Of a stretch of DNA of 64,000 bases, positions 9,499 through 18,166 are shown piece after piece; position 1 is the first letter of the stretch, and the number at the start of each line of letters is the position of its first letter. The DNA is from Marinitoga piezophila KA3. GTDB lineage: Bacteria; Thermotogota; Thermotogae; Petrotogales; Petrotogaceae. The notes under the pieces were generated by a model. That model saw only the letters and a list, made by a program, of their open reading frames with translations, did not search any database and was not told the origin of the DNA. The stretch is from the NCBI RefSeq assembly GCF_000255135.1, contig NC_016751.1, positions 1,302,001 through 1,366,000 on the forward strand. Direction: 5' to 3'. A program made the translations under genes and the position numbers.

Positions 9499-10206
9499 TC
9501 ACCCCAATATTAATTGTATATCAAAGAATATAAGCCATGCAAATGATATTAATATTAATGCAAGACTTATATACCCTGCTATTTTCCATATTTTATATGA
9601 TGTATATGTATCTCTTACCGATGTTAACCAACCAAATGTAAATCCTACAAGCAATCCTCCAATATGCGCAAAATTGTTTATTCCAGATGATGTAAATCCA
9701 AGAAAAAGGTTTATTAAAATTACCGGTAATAATGCTGTTCCTGTCATTGGTTTAAGCATTGGTGGTGTATCATCTCTAAATCCTGCGCCAAATAATAACC
9801 CAATTAAACCAAAAATCGCTCCACTTGCACCTACAGAAAATGCATTTGGAATAAATATTTGTGTAAGTATTCCTCCACCTATTCCTGATGCAAGATATAT
9901 TGTTAGAAACTTATATGGACCATATACTCTTTCTACTATATTTCCAAGATAATATAATGCGTATAGGTTGAAGGATATATGTAATATTCCACCATGAACA
10001 AATAAAGCTGTTATAAATCTAAAGTATTGATGATATATGGTTATTAATTTTCCATATTGTGCTCCAGCAACTATTAAAGTGTATGAATTTGAAAACGCGC
10101 CAAATCCTCCTCCAAATACAAACATTAAGACAAATACTACAATATTGAACGTAAAAATCTTTTGTGTTACATCTTCAAATCTGAAAATCCTTTTTATATA
10201 ATCCAT
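9499..10206 (-). CDS. Rhomboid family intramembrane serine protease
   Basis: 235 residues with six hydrophobic segments. The catalytic dyad is visible: S128 in GASGAIFG and H181 in FAHIGGLLVG. The H71-G-G-I-L-H-I-S-F-N80 segment is the usual oxyanion-side motif. Rhomboids cut membrane-embedded helices in the inner membrane. There is no extra soluble domain beyond a short basic N-terminus (MDYIKRIFRFED). The ATG has an AAAGGAG site. It lies 13 bases downstream of glucokinase and 6 bases upstream of the HD hydrolase, so it is inside an operon; substrate unknown. Confidence 0.93.
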   Translation of the reverse strand: MDYIKRIFRFEDVTQKIFTFNIVVFVLMFVFGGGFGAFSNSYTLIVAGAQYGKLITIYHQYFRFITALFVHGGILHISFNLYALYYLGNIVERVYGPYKFLTIYLASGIGGGILTQIFIPNAFSVGASGAIFGLIGLLFGAGFRDDTPPMLKPMTGTALLPVILINLFLGFTSSGINNFAHIGGLLVGFTFGWLTSVRDTYTSYKIWKIAGYISLALILISFAWLIFFDIQLILG

Positions 10207-10219
10207 TTTTTACTCCTTT

Positions 10220-11164
10220 CTATCTTGTATGATACATTGCAGCTGCAGATGCACCAAGAATCCCCGCATCTTCAACTAATGCTGAAGGTAATATTTTAAA
10301 TGTTCCTCTAAATGATGGCATTATATATAGACTTATTTTTTCTTCTATTGGTTTTATTAATGCATTTCCTGCTTTGCTCATTCCACCACCTATTACTATT
10401 AATTCTGGATTGAATATGTGAACATAATTTGCAATTGCTCTTGCCAAAGCATCTGTTACTTTTTCAACTACCAATTTTGCTACGTAATCTCCACTTTTTA
10501 ATGCTTCAAAAACATGTTTTGATTCTATTTTATCTATTCCACCGGCAAGTTCAACTACTTTGTTTTCAGGTATTTTTACAGAGAATTCTTTTGCCCATCT
10601 TGCAGTATTTCTCGCTGAAGCTATTGCTTCTATACATCCTCTTGAACCACAACCACATAATGGTCCATCTGGATCAACTATTACATGTCCCAATTCTGCT
10701 CCTATACCATCTCTTCCTGTTATTAATATTCCATGAGAAACTACACCGCCACCAATACCTGTACCAAGAGTTAATGCTACAAAATGTTTCATCCCCTGAG
10801 CAGAACCAAAATACCATTCACCAAGAGTAAATGCATTTGCATCATTTTCCACGAATGTTGGAACTTTCACTTTCTCAGAAATATGATGTGCAAGTTCAAA
10901 ATTGTTGAACGGAAGATTTGGTGAATATCTAACTATTCCGTGATCCCTATCAATTGAACCTGGTGAACCAATTCCTATTGCCTCTATTTTATTTTCTACA
11001 CCTTCACTTACCATTTTTATTGTTTCAACTATATTTTCAACAACCTTTTCCTGTCCAAGATGTGCTTCTGTTGGTAATGCAACTTTTTTTATTATTCCTT
11101 TATCTTTTGAAACAAGTCCTGTTTTTATTTCTGTTCCCCCTAAATCCACTCCAACTATATACAT
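10220..11164 (-). CDS. glcK: ROK family glucokinase
   Basis: 314 residues. It phosphorylates glucose with ATP at the entry of glycolysis. Visible features: phosphate-1 motif GVDLGGTEIKTG, IGIGSPGSID, the catalytic Asp D108 in VENDANAF, the second ATP motif LTLGTGIGGG, and the ROK zinc site H160 ... C170-G-C172-G-S-R-G-C177-IEA. There is no N-terminal helix-turn-helix, so this is a kinase and not a ROK repressor. A related hexose or N-acetylhexosamine specificity cannot be excluded; nagA lies 13 kb away. First gene of the leftward block, divergent from ispD. Confidence 0.92.
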   Translation of the reverse strand: MYIVGVDLGGTEIKTGLVSKDKGIIKKVALPTEAHLGQEKVVENIVETIKMVSEGVENKIEAIGIGSPGSIDRDHGIVRYSPNLPFNNFELAHHISEKVKVPTFVENDANAFTLGEWYFGSAQGMKHFVALTLGTGIGGGVVSHGILITGRDGIGAELGHVIVDPDGPLCGCGSRGCIEAIASARNTARWAKEFSVKIPENKVVELAGGIDKIESKHVFEALKSGDYVAKLVVEKVTDALARAIANYVHIFNPELIVIGGGMSKAGNALIKPIEEKISLYIMPSFRGTFKILPSALVEDAGILGASAAAMYHTR

Positions 11165-11211
11165 ATTTTCTCTCCCCTTTCAAAATTTTTTGATTCAAAA
11201 TTCTACTGATA

Positions 11212-11239
11212 TTGTATATTAATAATATTATAGTATAAT
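11212..11239 (+). promoter_or_regulatory. Probable promoter of the ispD block
   Basis: TTGTAT (11212-11217) and a perfect TATAAT (11234-11239), 16 bases apart, lie 45 bases before the ispD ATG in the divergent glcK-ispD gap. Confidence 0.55.
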
Positions 11240-11283
11240 TATATAATAAAGTGGATAAAATTGATTCGATAAGAGGTGATTTT

Positions 11284-11979
11284 ATGAATATCGGCATTAT
11301 TGTCGCTGCAGGAAAAGGTTCTCGAACAAATTTAACCTTTCCTAAACAATTTTACCAGATTTTAGGTAAAAGTTTGTTAAGAATTGCATTAGAAAAATAT
11401 GAATATTCGGAATTAATAGACAAAATTATTGTTGTCGCAAATAAAGATTTTCTTGAAGAAACAAAAAAAGAATGTTATGAAATTAACAAAATTTATAGTA
11501 TAATTAATGGTGGCGAGTCAAGGCAGGAATCTGTTTTTAATGCTTTAAAGTTTATATACAATGAATTTGAATATGATGCTAAAATCGTCTCTATACATGA
11601 TGCAGCAAGACCATTTGTAAGTACAGAAAAAATAAATGAAAGTATTAGAATCGCTGAAAAATGTGGTTCTGCTGTTTTGGGATTACCTGAAAAAAACTCT
11701 GTTTCATATGTGTTAGACAATAATGTGGAAAAAATTCTCGATAGAAATGAAATATATATTCATCAAACACCTCAAACTTTTGATTTTAAGAAATTATATA
11801 AGGCATATACAAATTTTGAGAATGAATTAAAGGCTTTTACTGATGATGCAAGTATATTCCACAAAGCTGGAAATACTGTAAGAATAATTCCTGGTGAGGA
11901 ATATAACATAAAAATAACAACTGAATTTGATATTAAATTTGCAAAATGGTTATTGAAAGAAGGTATAATTAATGGTTAA
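11284..11979 (+). CDS. ispD: 2-C-methyl-D-erythritol 4-phosphate cytidylyltransferase
   Basis: 231 residues from the ATG with AGAGGTG upstream (an in-frame earlier start at 11251 has no ribosome site). IspD couples CTP to methylerythritol phosphate in the MEP isoprenoid pathway. The nucleotide loop IIVAAGKGSRTNLTFPKQF, the SRQESVFNAL segment, the metal-binding HDAARPFVS, and the C-terminal HQTPQTFDF and FTDDASIF motifs are all present, so it appears intact. It overlaps the nfo start by 8 bases and so is coupled with it. Confidence 0.95.
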   Translation: MNIGIIVAAGKGSRTNLTFPKQFYQILGKSLLRIALEKYEYSELIDKIIVVANKDFLEETKKECYEINKIYSIINGGESRQESVFNALKFIYNEFEYDAKIVSIHDAARPFVSTEKINESIRIAEKCGSAVLGLPEKNSVSYVLDNNVEKILDRNEIYIHQTPQTFDFKKLYKAYTNFENELKAFTDDASIFHKAGNTVRIIPGEEYNIKITTEFDIKFAKWLLKEGIING

Positions 11980-12826
11980 AATTGGAGCTCATATGAGTAC
12001 TTCAAAAGGGTTTAGAAAAGTACCAGAAGATACAATAAATATTGGCGGAAATACATTTCAAATTTTTTCACACAGTCCAAGAACATGGAAGGTTAAACAA
12101 CCTGATGAAAAAGATGTTGAAAAATTTAAATATGAAATGATTAAAAATAACATAGCATTTGAAGATGTTTTGGTTCATTCTGGATATTTAATCAATCTTG
12201 CTTCTCATAAGGATGAAAATTGGCAAAAATCTATTAATCTTATGATTGAAGAAATAAAGGTTACAGCAAAATTAGGAATTAAATATTTTAATGTTCATCC
12301 TGGTTCTCATCTTGGTAAAGGTGATGAATATGGTTATGATAGAATTGCAAAGGCTTTAGATATAATTTTCAATGAAGTAAAGGATCTTGATATTTATATA
12401 CTTTTAGAAAATGTTGCAAAAAAAGGCGGAAATATTGGTTGGAAGATAGAACAATTGGGAGAAATTATTAATAGAACATCTTTTAAAGACAGAATTGGTA
12501 TGACTTATGATACATGCCACGGTTTTGATTCTAATTATGATATTCGAAATAAAGACGGAGTAAGAGCTTTGTTAGATGAAATTGAAAAATATTTAGGTTT
12601 AGATAAACTAAAAATGATTCATTTAAATGATTCAAAATTTCCTTTAGGAGCTGGAAAGGATAGGCATGAATTTATTGGAAAAGGCGAAATTGGTATAGAA
12701 GGATTTAAAACGTTTTTCTCTTTTGAGGAAATTTTAAAAATTCCTATGCATTTAGAAACACCTGGCGATGATCAGGAACATGCTGAGGATATAATCACTG
12801 TTAGAAAAATTCTGGAAAACCTATAA
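11972..12826 (+). CDS. nfo: Endonuclease IV (AP endonuclease)
   Basis: 284 residues, typical Nfo length. It cuts DNA 5' of abasic sites in base excision repair using three metal ions. The TIM-barrel landmarks are clear: KIGAHMSTSKG at the start, VLVHSGYLINLAS, NVHPGSHLG, LLENVAKKGGNIG, MTYDTCHGFDSNYD, IHLNDSKFPLGAGKDRHEFIGKGEIG, and a final MHLETPGDDQEHAEDI. All His, Glu and Asp metal ligands expected from the family are visible. Coupled to ispD by overlap; 16 bases before hflK. Confidence 0.97.
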   Translation: MVKIGAHMSTSKGFRKVPEDTINIGGNTFQIFSHSPRTWKVKQPDEKDVEKFKYEMIKNNIAFEDVLVHSGYLINLASHKDENWQKSINLMIEEIKVTAKLGIKYFNVHPGSHLGKGDEYGYDRIAKALDIIFNEVKDLDIYILLENVAKKGGNIGWKIEQLGEIINRTSFKDRIGMTYDTCHGFDSNYDIRNKDGVRALLDEIEKYLGLDKLKMIHLNDSKFPLGAGKDRHEFIGKGEIGIEGFKTFFSFEEILKIPMHLETPGDDQEHAEDIITVRKILENL

Positions 12827-12842
12827 CGAGGGGAGTGGAAGG

Positions 12843-13826
12843 ATGTCAGAAAACTTTGAAATTTTTGATGTTGAAGAAGAAAAGCCCAGAAAAAATAAGC
12901 ATATTTTTAGAAAGATTATCTGGGCTGTTGTAATTTTATTGGTTTTAGCCTACGCAGGAACAAGCGTATATCAGGTTGGACCATCTGAAATGGGATTGGT
13001 ACTTACTTTTGGTAAGTATACTTCAAGTACAGGGCCAGGGATTCACTGGCATTTGCCATATCCATTTCAAACACATAGAATTGTGGATGTAAGAACTTTG
13101 AAAAAGATTGAAATTGGTTTTAGGACTGTAAATTATCGTGGAAAGATTGAGTATCAACCTGTAGATGAAGAATCATTAATGATTACAGGTGATGAAAATA
13201 TTGTAAATCTCGAAGCTGTTGTACAATACAGAATTGCTGATCCTGTAAAATTTGAATTCAGGATACTCAATGGATTTGAAATGGTAAAATTTGCTACAGA
13301 AAGTGTTTTAAGAGAAATGGTTGCTATTAATCCAATTGATAATGTTTTGACCACTGAAAGGGATAGAATTGCTATGGAAACTGCAGCAAAGGTACAGAAA
13401 ATTCTTGATAGCTATGGTGCAGGTATAAAAATTGAAAATGTTTATCTTCAGGAAGTCAGTCCACCAGCTGAAGTTGTAAAGGCTTTTGATGATGTTAATA
13501 GCGCCAAACAGGATAAGGAAAAATTCATAAATGAAGCAAATAGATATGCAAATGACGTTATTCCAAAAGCTCAGGGTGAAGCTCAAAAGATTATGAGAGA
13601 AGCTGAAGCTTATGCATATGAAAAGGTTGCGCTTGCTACAGGTGAAGCTAAAAGGTTTAAGGCTATGCTAAAAGAATATGAGATGACAAAGGATATTACA
13701 AAGAAACGTATTATTTTTGAAGCTATTGAAGGTTTGCTTAAAAATTCAAAGGAAAAGATTATTGTTGATAGTTCTGAAACTTTAAAATTGCTTAATTTGC
13801 CAGAAATAGGTGGTGGTACAAAATGA
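12843..13826 (+). CDS. hflK: HflK, membrane SPFH/band-7 protein
   Basis: 327 residues. An N-terminal cytoplasmic stretch of about 22 charged residues is followed by one membrane segment (residues about 23-42) and the SPFH domain (QVGPSEMGLVLTFGKYTSSTGPGIHWHLPYPFQ...). A long coiled-coil region with the EAQKIMREAEAYAYEKVALATGEAKRF motif follows. HflK pairs with HflC to form a cage around the FtsH protease and limit its access to membrane substrates. The ribosome site is GAGGGGAG. It overlaps hflC by 4 bases (ATGA), as expected for subunits made in equal amounts. Confidence 0.95.
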   Translation: MSENFEIFDVEEEKPRKNKHIFRKIIWAVVILLVLAYAGTSVYQVGPSEMGLVLTFGKYTSSTGPGIHWHLPYPFQTHRIVDVRTLKKIEIGFRTVNYRGKIEYQPVDEESLMITGDENIVNLEAVVQYRIADPVKFEFRILNGFEMVKFATESVLREMVAINPIDNVLTTERDRIAMETAAKVQKILDSYGAGIKIENVYLQEVSPPAEVVKAFDDVNSAKQDKEKFINEANRYANDVIPKAQGEAQKIMREAEAYAYEKVALATGEAKRFKAMLKEYEMTKDITKKRIIFEAIEGLLKNSKEKIIVDSSETLKLLNLPEIGGGTK

Positions 13827-14683
13827 AGCTCACCAAAAATAAAATAATTATAATTGTATTATTAATTTTAGTTGGCTGGTTGATTTTATCTTCTATGTTC
13901 ATTGTTAACCAGGAACAACAGGCAGTAGTTTTAAGATTTGGTCAAATACGAAAAGTTGTAACGAAACCGGGAATTAATTTTAAAACACCATTTGTTGATA
14001 ATGTGGTAAAATTTGAAAAAAGGTTAATGTTATATGATATTGAACCAGAAAGAATAATAACTGCAGATAAAAAGACTATAGTTGTTGATACATACGCAAT
14101 CTGGAGAATTAATGATCCAAAAACATTTATGGAAAGTATGCGTTCTGTACAGCTTGCTTTGACAAGAATTGATGATGTTGTATATTCAAATGTCAGGGAT
14201 TTAGTTGCCAAATATACTTTTGAAGAGGTTTTATCTAAAAAAAGAGAAGAAATGTTAAAAGAAATTACTGAAAGAAGCAGTCATAACCTTAAGGATTTTG
14301 GTATTGAAATTGTAGATGTTAGGGTTAAAAGAACTGATTTGCCACCAGATATTTCAAAAGCTGTATATAATAGAATGATGGCAGAAAGATATAGTATTGC
14401 TGCCCAAATAAGGGCTGAAGGTCAAAGAGAATCAGAAATTATAAAAGCTGAAGCTGATAAGAAAGTTAAGATTATTATTTCCGAAGCTAAGAAAAATGCC
14501 GAGGTTATAAAAGGTACTGCAGATGCAAGTGTAATTACAATATATGCTGATGCATATAATCAAAGTCCAGAATTCTTTGAATTAAGAAGATTAGCTGATA
14601 TATATAATTCTTCTATGGACAATAATATATTATTATTATCACCAGATTCACCTATTTTAAAGTTCTTATACGAGGAGAAGTAA
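13823..14683 (+). CDS. hflC: HflC, membrane SPFH/band-7 protein
   Basis: 286 residues. One N-terminal membrane segment (residues about 7-28), then the SPFH domain starting IVNQEQQAVVLRFGQIRKVVTKPGINFKTPFVDNV, and a coiled coil ending in the HflC-type SEAKKNAEVIKGTADASVITIYADAYNQSPEFFELRRLADIY segment. It forms a hetero-oligomeric cage with HflK and modulates FtsH. No ftsH gene lies in the window. Followed within 5 bases by a lipoprotein gene. Confidence 0.95.
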   Translation: MKLTKNKIIIIVLLILVGWLILSSMFIVNQEQQAVVLRFGQIRKVVTKPGINFKTPFVDNVVKFEKRLMLYDIEPERIITADKKTIVVDTYAIWRINDPKTFMESMRSVQLALTRIDDVVYSNVRDLVAKYTFEEVLSKKREEMLKEITERSSHNLKDFGIEIVDVRVKRTDLPPDISKAVYNRMMAERYSIAAQIRAEGQRESEIIKAEADKKVKIIISEAKKNAEVIKGTADASVITIYADAYNQSPEFFELRRLADIYNSSMDNNILLLSPDSPILKFLYEEK

Positions 14684-14688
14684 TATTG

Positions 14689-16458
14689 ATGAAAAAATTG
14701 TTAATACCTTTTTTGTTTTTAATATTGTTTATATTCATTTCATGTGATCAACAAAGCAAAATAAATATTACAATCGAAGGTGACATTGCGTCACCTTCTT
14801 TCCCTATTAAAATTCAAATTCCTCAAAGTTTAGATTATGAAGTAAAATTCTTCGAAGGAGAAAATGAAATTAAATATGAAAAAAATGGAAGCGAATATTA
14901 TTTTAAAGATTTAAAAGAAGGAAAACATACATTAAGAATGGAAATTTACAAAAATAAAAATAAGGTTTCAGAAAGAACTTTTACATTTTATTATGATACA
15001 ACAGCGCCAGAAATTGGATTTTTAAATGTTTATTTGAAATCTGGAGAATTAAATGTTACCGCTGCTTCTCCAGCTACTGATCTTTCAAGATTTATTTTAA
15101 AAGATGCAAGCAATACTTACAATTTTAATATAAATATAAAAATTCCTCTAAAAAAGGATATTGGAACTAAAAATTTTGAACTTTACGCAGTTGATAAATA
15201 TGGAAATATTTCTAAAGAAAAGATAATAACCATTAATACCGATGAAGATAAACCACCTAAAATTCTAAACGATACACTTAAAATTTCTGTATTTGGAGAT
15301 ACAAATATTAAACTTTTTGATGATTGGACAAAAGATGAGGATTTAAAGGTATTTTTAAAAACAAAAGATGGTATTTATTCAACATATACAATGAGCGAAA
15401 TACTGGATGATACTACCGACGATGGAACATTGCTTGTTATTGATAATGGAAATAATATCACCACAAAGAAAATAAAAATAGAAGTGGAATATTCTATTCC
15501 ATCTATGCCTTCAGGAAACCCAAAGTTAATTGATTATTCTGTTGATACATTTGGCTGGGATTATGAAACTGATATTGAATCATATATTGTGGAAACACCT
15601 TATGAATATGGTTGGAAAAAAGAAGTGGAAACAAAGGCGGCATATGCCAGACTTGAAAAAGCAAATGTTGCAATGATCAGGAAAAAAAGTAAATTTGGAA
15701 CTTTAAGTTTTCCTTCACAACCTACAATTCGTTTTTCTGGAACTTTTGTTCATCTGGTGAGAAATATTCTTGAATCTTCAAATGAAAACCTTTATTTGCC
15801 ACAGATTAATTCAGAATTTTTAATTGGTGGAGAAACTGTTTTAGGTAAAGATAGTGTTGTTATGGTTGAGTCTGGAAGTATTTTAAAATTTGTCTCTAAT
15901 TCTAAATTAGTTATAAAAGGTGTTTTCTTTATTATGCCGGGACCTGGAAAATCCTTAATAAACGGTAATGGAGAAATAATAGTTGATGGTGGAATTTTTA
16001 TTGCTTCTAAAACTATTTTTGATAAGGTTAAAATTATAGGTAAAAATGCAAAGCTCATATATCTTGAAGATTCTGAATTTCTGGAAAACTCAGATTTAAT
16101 ATCTTCAAATGATTTTAGAATTTGTTTATATAATACTATAGGATATAAAACCCAAATTAATTTATTCAATTCAGAGGAGATTTTTATAAAAGAAAGTACG
16201 TTTAAAAATATAGTTATGAATAATGTAAATATGCTCGAAAGTATTAAATCTGTTTTTGCTAATGTGGAAATAGAAAATCTTAGTAAAGCATATATTGATA
16301 ATTCGAGCATTAATACAATGATTCAAAAGAATTTTTCCTGGTCAAAAATTGTAAATTCAAATATTAATGATTTGAATGTTGAAAATTATTCAAGAAGTGT
16401 AATTGATAATTCAAAGATTTTAAATATTATAAATAAAGGTAGTACGGTGATAAAATGA
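14689..16458 (+). CDS. Predicted inner-membrane lipoprotein with beta-helix-like C-terminus
   Basis: 589 residues from the ATG at 14689; a TTG at 14686 is equally placed behind GAGGAG. The N-terminus is a lipoprotein signal peptide (MKKLLIPFLFLILFIFISC) with Cys at about 19. The following Asp would act as a Lol-avoidance signal in E. coli and keep it in the inner membrane. Residues about 30-190 look like two immunoglobulin-like beta domains (TFTFYYDTTAPEIGF, ELYAVDKYGNIS). Residues about 390-589 are short repetitive strands rich in Ile, Asn and Ser, with GNGEIIVDGGIF, suggesting a right-handed beta helix. No enzyme motif seen. It sits between hflC and a methyltransferase, overlapping the latter by 4 bases. 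Confidence 0.75.
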   Translation: MKKLLIPFLFLILFIFISCDQQSKINITIEGDIASPSFPIKIQIPQSLDYEVKFFEGENEIKYEKNGSEYYFKDLKEGKHTLRMEIYKNKNKVSERTFTFYYDTTAPEIGFLNVYLKSGELNVTAASPATDLSRFILKDASNTYNFNINIKIPLKKDIGTKNFELYAVDKYGNISKEKIITINTDEDKPPKILNDTLKISVFGDTNIKLFDDWTKDEDLKVFLKTKDGIYSTYTMSEILDDTTDDGTLLVIDNGNNITTKKIKIEVEYSIPSMPSGNPKLIDYSVDTFGWDYETDIESYIVETPYEYGWKKEVETKAAYARLEKANVAMIRKKSKFGTLSFPSQPTIRFSGTFVHLVRNILESSNENLYLPQINSEFLIGGETVLGKDSVVMVESGSILKFVSNSKLVIKGVFFIMPGPGKSLINGNGEIIVDGGIFIASKTIFDKVKIIGKNAKLIYLEDSEFLENSDLISSNDFRICLYNTIGYKTQINLFNSEEIFIKESTFKNIVMNNVNMLESIKSVFANVEIENLSKAYIDNSSINTMIQKNFSWSKIVNSNINDLNVENYSRSVIDNSKILNIINKGSTVIK

Positions 16459-17141
16459 TAAATTTTGATATAATAGAAGACATTTTTAGAAATTTGAAAT
16501 TATGCTCACCAGGAAAATATCATTTACCAACACATGGTTCCACTTTTCTTGCTCAAATTTCAGATTTGTTAAAAAATGAAAAAAATATAGTTGAGCTTGG
16601 TTCTGGAATTGGTAATGTTTCAATTGCTCTTGCAAAGATATATGAAGATATAAAAATTACCGGAATTGAAATTCAAAAAGAACCTTTTGAATGTTCATTA
16701 GAAAACATTAAATCAAATAATCTTTTAAATAGAGTTGATTTTATTAACGATGATATAAAAAATATAGAGAAATACTTTAAAAGGGAATCAATAGATTGCG
16801 TTATAACAAATCCACCACATTATTCTGATAAATCTTTGATAAGCCCATATGAGGATAGAAAAACTGCAAGAACATTTGATATAAACGACCTTGAAAAGTT
16901 TTTTTATGCAGCCAATTATTTATTAAAGAATAAGAAAAGAATGATTTTTGTTTATCATCCTGTTCATTTTGAAAGTTTTTTGAAACTTGCCTGGAAATAT
17001 AAATTTTCACTGCAGGAAATGTTTTTAGGATATGGGAAAAAGAACGGTGAATGTCAATTAATAGGTGGAATTTTACGAAAAAATGGTGGCGAAAATCTAA
17101 AGATTCATCCACCTGTATTTTTTAAGAATTCTGGATTATAA
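16455..17141 (+). CDS. TrmN6/HemK-like N-methyltransferase
   Basis: 228 residues. A class I SAM-binding fold is clear: VELGSGIGNVSIALA (residues about 46-60), an acidic end of strand 2 (GIEIQ), and the catalytic NPPHYS motif at 119-124. Asn-Pro-Pro-(Tyr/His) marks enzymes that methylate an amino group in plane, such as adenine N6 or glutamine N5. The N-terminal PGKYHLPTHGSTFLAQ segment resembles tRNA(Val) A37 methyltransferases (TrmN6). The +4 position is His rather than Tyr or Phe, a mild deviation. Substrate tRNA likely but not shown. Overlaps the lipoprotein by ATGA and precedes tmk. Confidence 0.8.
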   Translation: MINFDIIEDIFRNLKLCSPGKYHLPTHGSTFLAQISDLLKNEKNIVELGSGIGNVSIALAKIYEDIKITGIEIQKEPFECSLENIKSNNLLNRVDFINDDIKNIEKYFKRESIDCVITNPPHYSDKSLISPYEDRKTARTFDINDLEKFFYAANYLLKNKKRMIFVYHPVHFESFLKLAWKYKFSLQEMFLGYGKKNGECQLIGGILRKNGGENLKIHPPVFFKNSGL

Positions 17142-17166
17142 TGTGCTAAAGGAGGAAATATATTAT

Positions 17167-17769
17167 ATGCTTATAACTTTTGAAGGAATTGAAAGTTCTG
17201 GTAAATCTACTCTTTCAAAAAAATTAGTTGAATATTTTAAAATTAAGAATAAAGATGTTATCTGGAATAGAGAACCAGGTGGAACAGAGCTTGGTGAGAA
17301 GATAAGGGAATTATTGCTGGGTAATTATAAAATATGTCACGTAAGTGAAGCTTTATTATTTGCTGCCAGTCGTGCTCAATTGATAGAGGAAATTATAAAA
17401 CCTAATAAAGATAAGATTATTATTCTTGATAGATTTGTTGACTCTTCAATTGTTTATCAGGGATATGCAAGAGAGCTTGGTTGGAAAGAGGTTTTTGAGA
17501 TTAATAAACATGCGTTAGATGGAATAATGCCAGATTTGACGATTGTTGTTGATGTGAATGTTGAAACGTCTTTTGAAAGGATGAAGAATAAAAATAAGGA
17601 TAGAATTGAAAGTGAAGGAAGAGAATTTTTTGAAAAGGCAAGGGAAGGGTTTTTGAAGTTAAAAGAGTGGTTCCCTGAGAGGAATATTGAGTATATTAGC
17701 GGTGAAAATACGCTTGATGTTGAATATAATGAGCTTATTGCGATAATCAATAAATATGTAAATATCTAA
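17167..17769 (+). CDS. tmk: Thymidylate kinase
   Basis: 200 residues from the ATG preceded by AAAGGAGG; an earlier in-frame start lacks a site. It phosphorylates dTMP to dTDP. The P-loop FEGIESSGKSTLSKKL, the DR-type substrate motif ILDRFVDSSIVYQGYARELG, and NREPGGTELGEKIRELLL are all present. The lid region NKDRIESEGREFFEKAREGF is normal. Last gene of the rightward ispD block, followed by a strong terminator. Confidence 0.96.
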   Translation: MLITFEGIESSGKSTLSKKLVEYFKIKNKDVIWNREPGGTELGEKIRELLLGNYKICHVSEALLFAASRAQLIEEIIKPNKDKIIILDRFVDSSIVYQGYARELGWKEVFEINKHALDGIMPDLTIVVDVNVETSFERMKNKNKDRIESEGREFFEKAREGFLKLKEWFPERNIEYISGENTLDVEYNELIAIINKYVNI

Positions 17770-17811
17770 AAAAAAAGACTTTCAGGATTTTTCCTGAAAG
17801 TCTTTTTTTTA
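17770..17811. terminator. Terminator after tmk
   Basis: AGACTTTCAGGA / TCCTGAAAGTCT stem flanked by A and T runs on both sides. Confidence 0.88.
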
Positions 17812-17814
17812 GTG

Positions 17815-18155
17815 GAGATTCACGTTCATGTTAGTACTTTTGGTGTTGATTGAAAAAATAAAAACTCCTTTAGGCGAATTGAGTGCTAATCTTCGAAAAA
17901 TCTCTTTGAAAGTAGAAAAATAATATTCACTCAGACGGCAAGAATTTCTAATCCTCGCTCCATTTGAAAATTCGGGCGCGCTCAGACACTTCGTCCATGA
18001 AGTGCTTCGCTTTCCAAAACCTCCTGTTTTTCCAACCCGAATTTTCTGCATTCCGCTTCGGGAAATTCTTAGTCTTCGTTCATATTATTTTTCTACTTTT
18101 TTTTATATAATCAGGCACTCTGCAAGTCTTCATTCGTTTTTATTTTTCTAAATCA
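17815..18155. repeat. Nested palindromic repeat, copy 1
   Basis: No gene is credible here. The region folds on itself at several levels. Outer arms near 17848-17895 and 18109-18154 pair through GATTGAAAAAATAAAAAC and its near complement. Middle arms AGTAGAAAAATAATAT (17911-17926) and its perfect complement (18082-18097) pair next, followed by AAGAATTTC against GAAATTCTT. An 11-bp stem GAAAATTCGGG (17966-17976) / CCCGAATTTTC (18036-18046) closes a core holding two hairpins, CACTTC-gtccat-GAAGTG and AAAAC-ctcct-GTTTT. It belongs to the family also found at 24.6, 28.5 and 52.7 kb and lies between tmk and the Cdc6-like ATPase. Confidence 0.85.
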
Positions 18156-18166
18156 CTTAACAAGAA

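Noticed and set aside
10220-11164. ROK protein as a transcription repressor
   Set aside because: It lacks the N-terminal winged helix; the kinase Asp and zinc site are intact.
17809-18051. Reading frames inside the palindromic repeats (also 24857-25060, 28353-28664, 28744-28953, 28817-29101, 52866-53162)
   Set aside because: They occur on either strand because the arms are inverted copies, have no ribosome site, and encode low-complexity Phe/Ser/Arg stretches that differ among copies.
17815-18155. CRISPR array
   Set aside because: No series of identical short repeats with equal spacers; the repeated parts are inverted arms of uneven spacing. No cas gene in the window.
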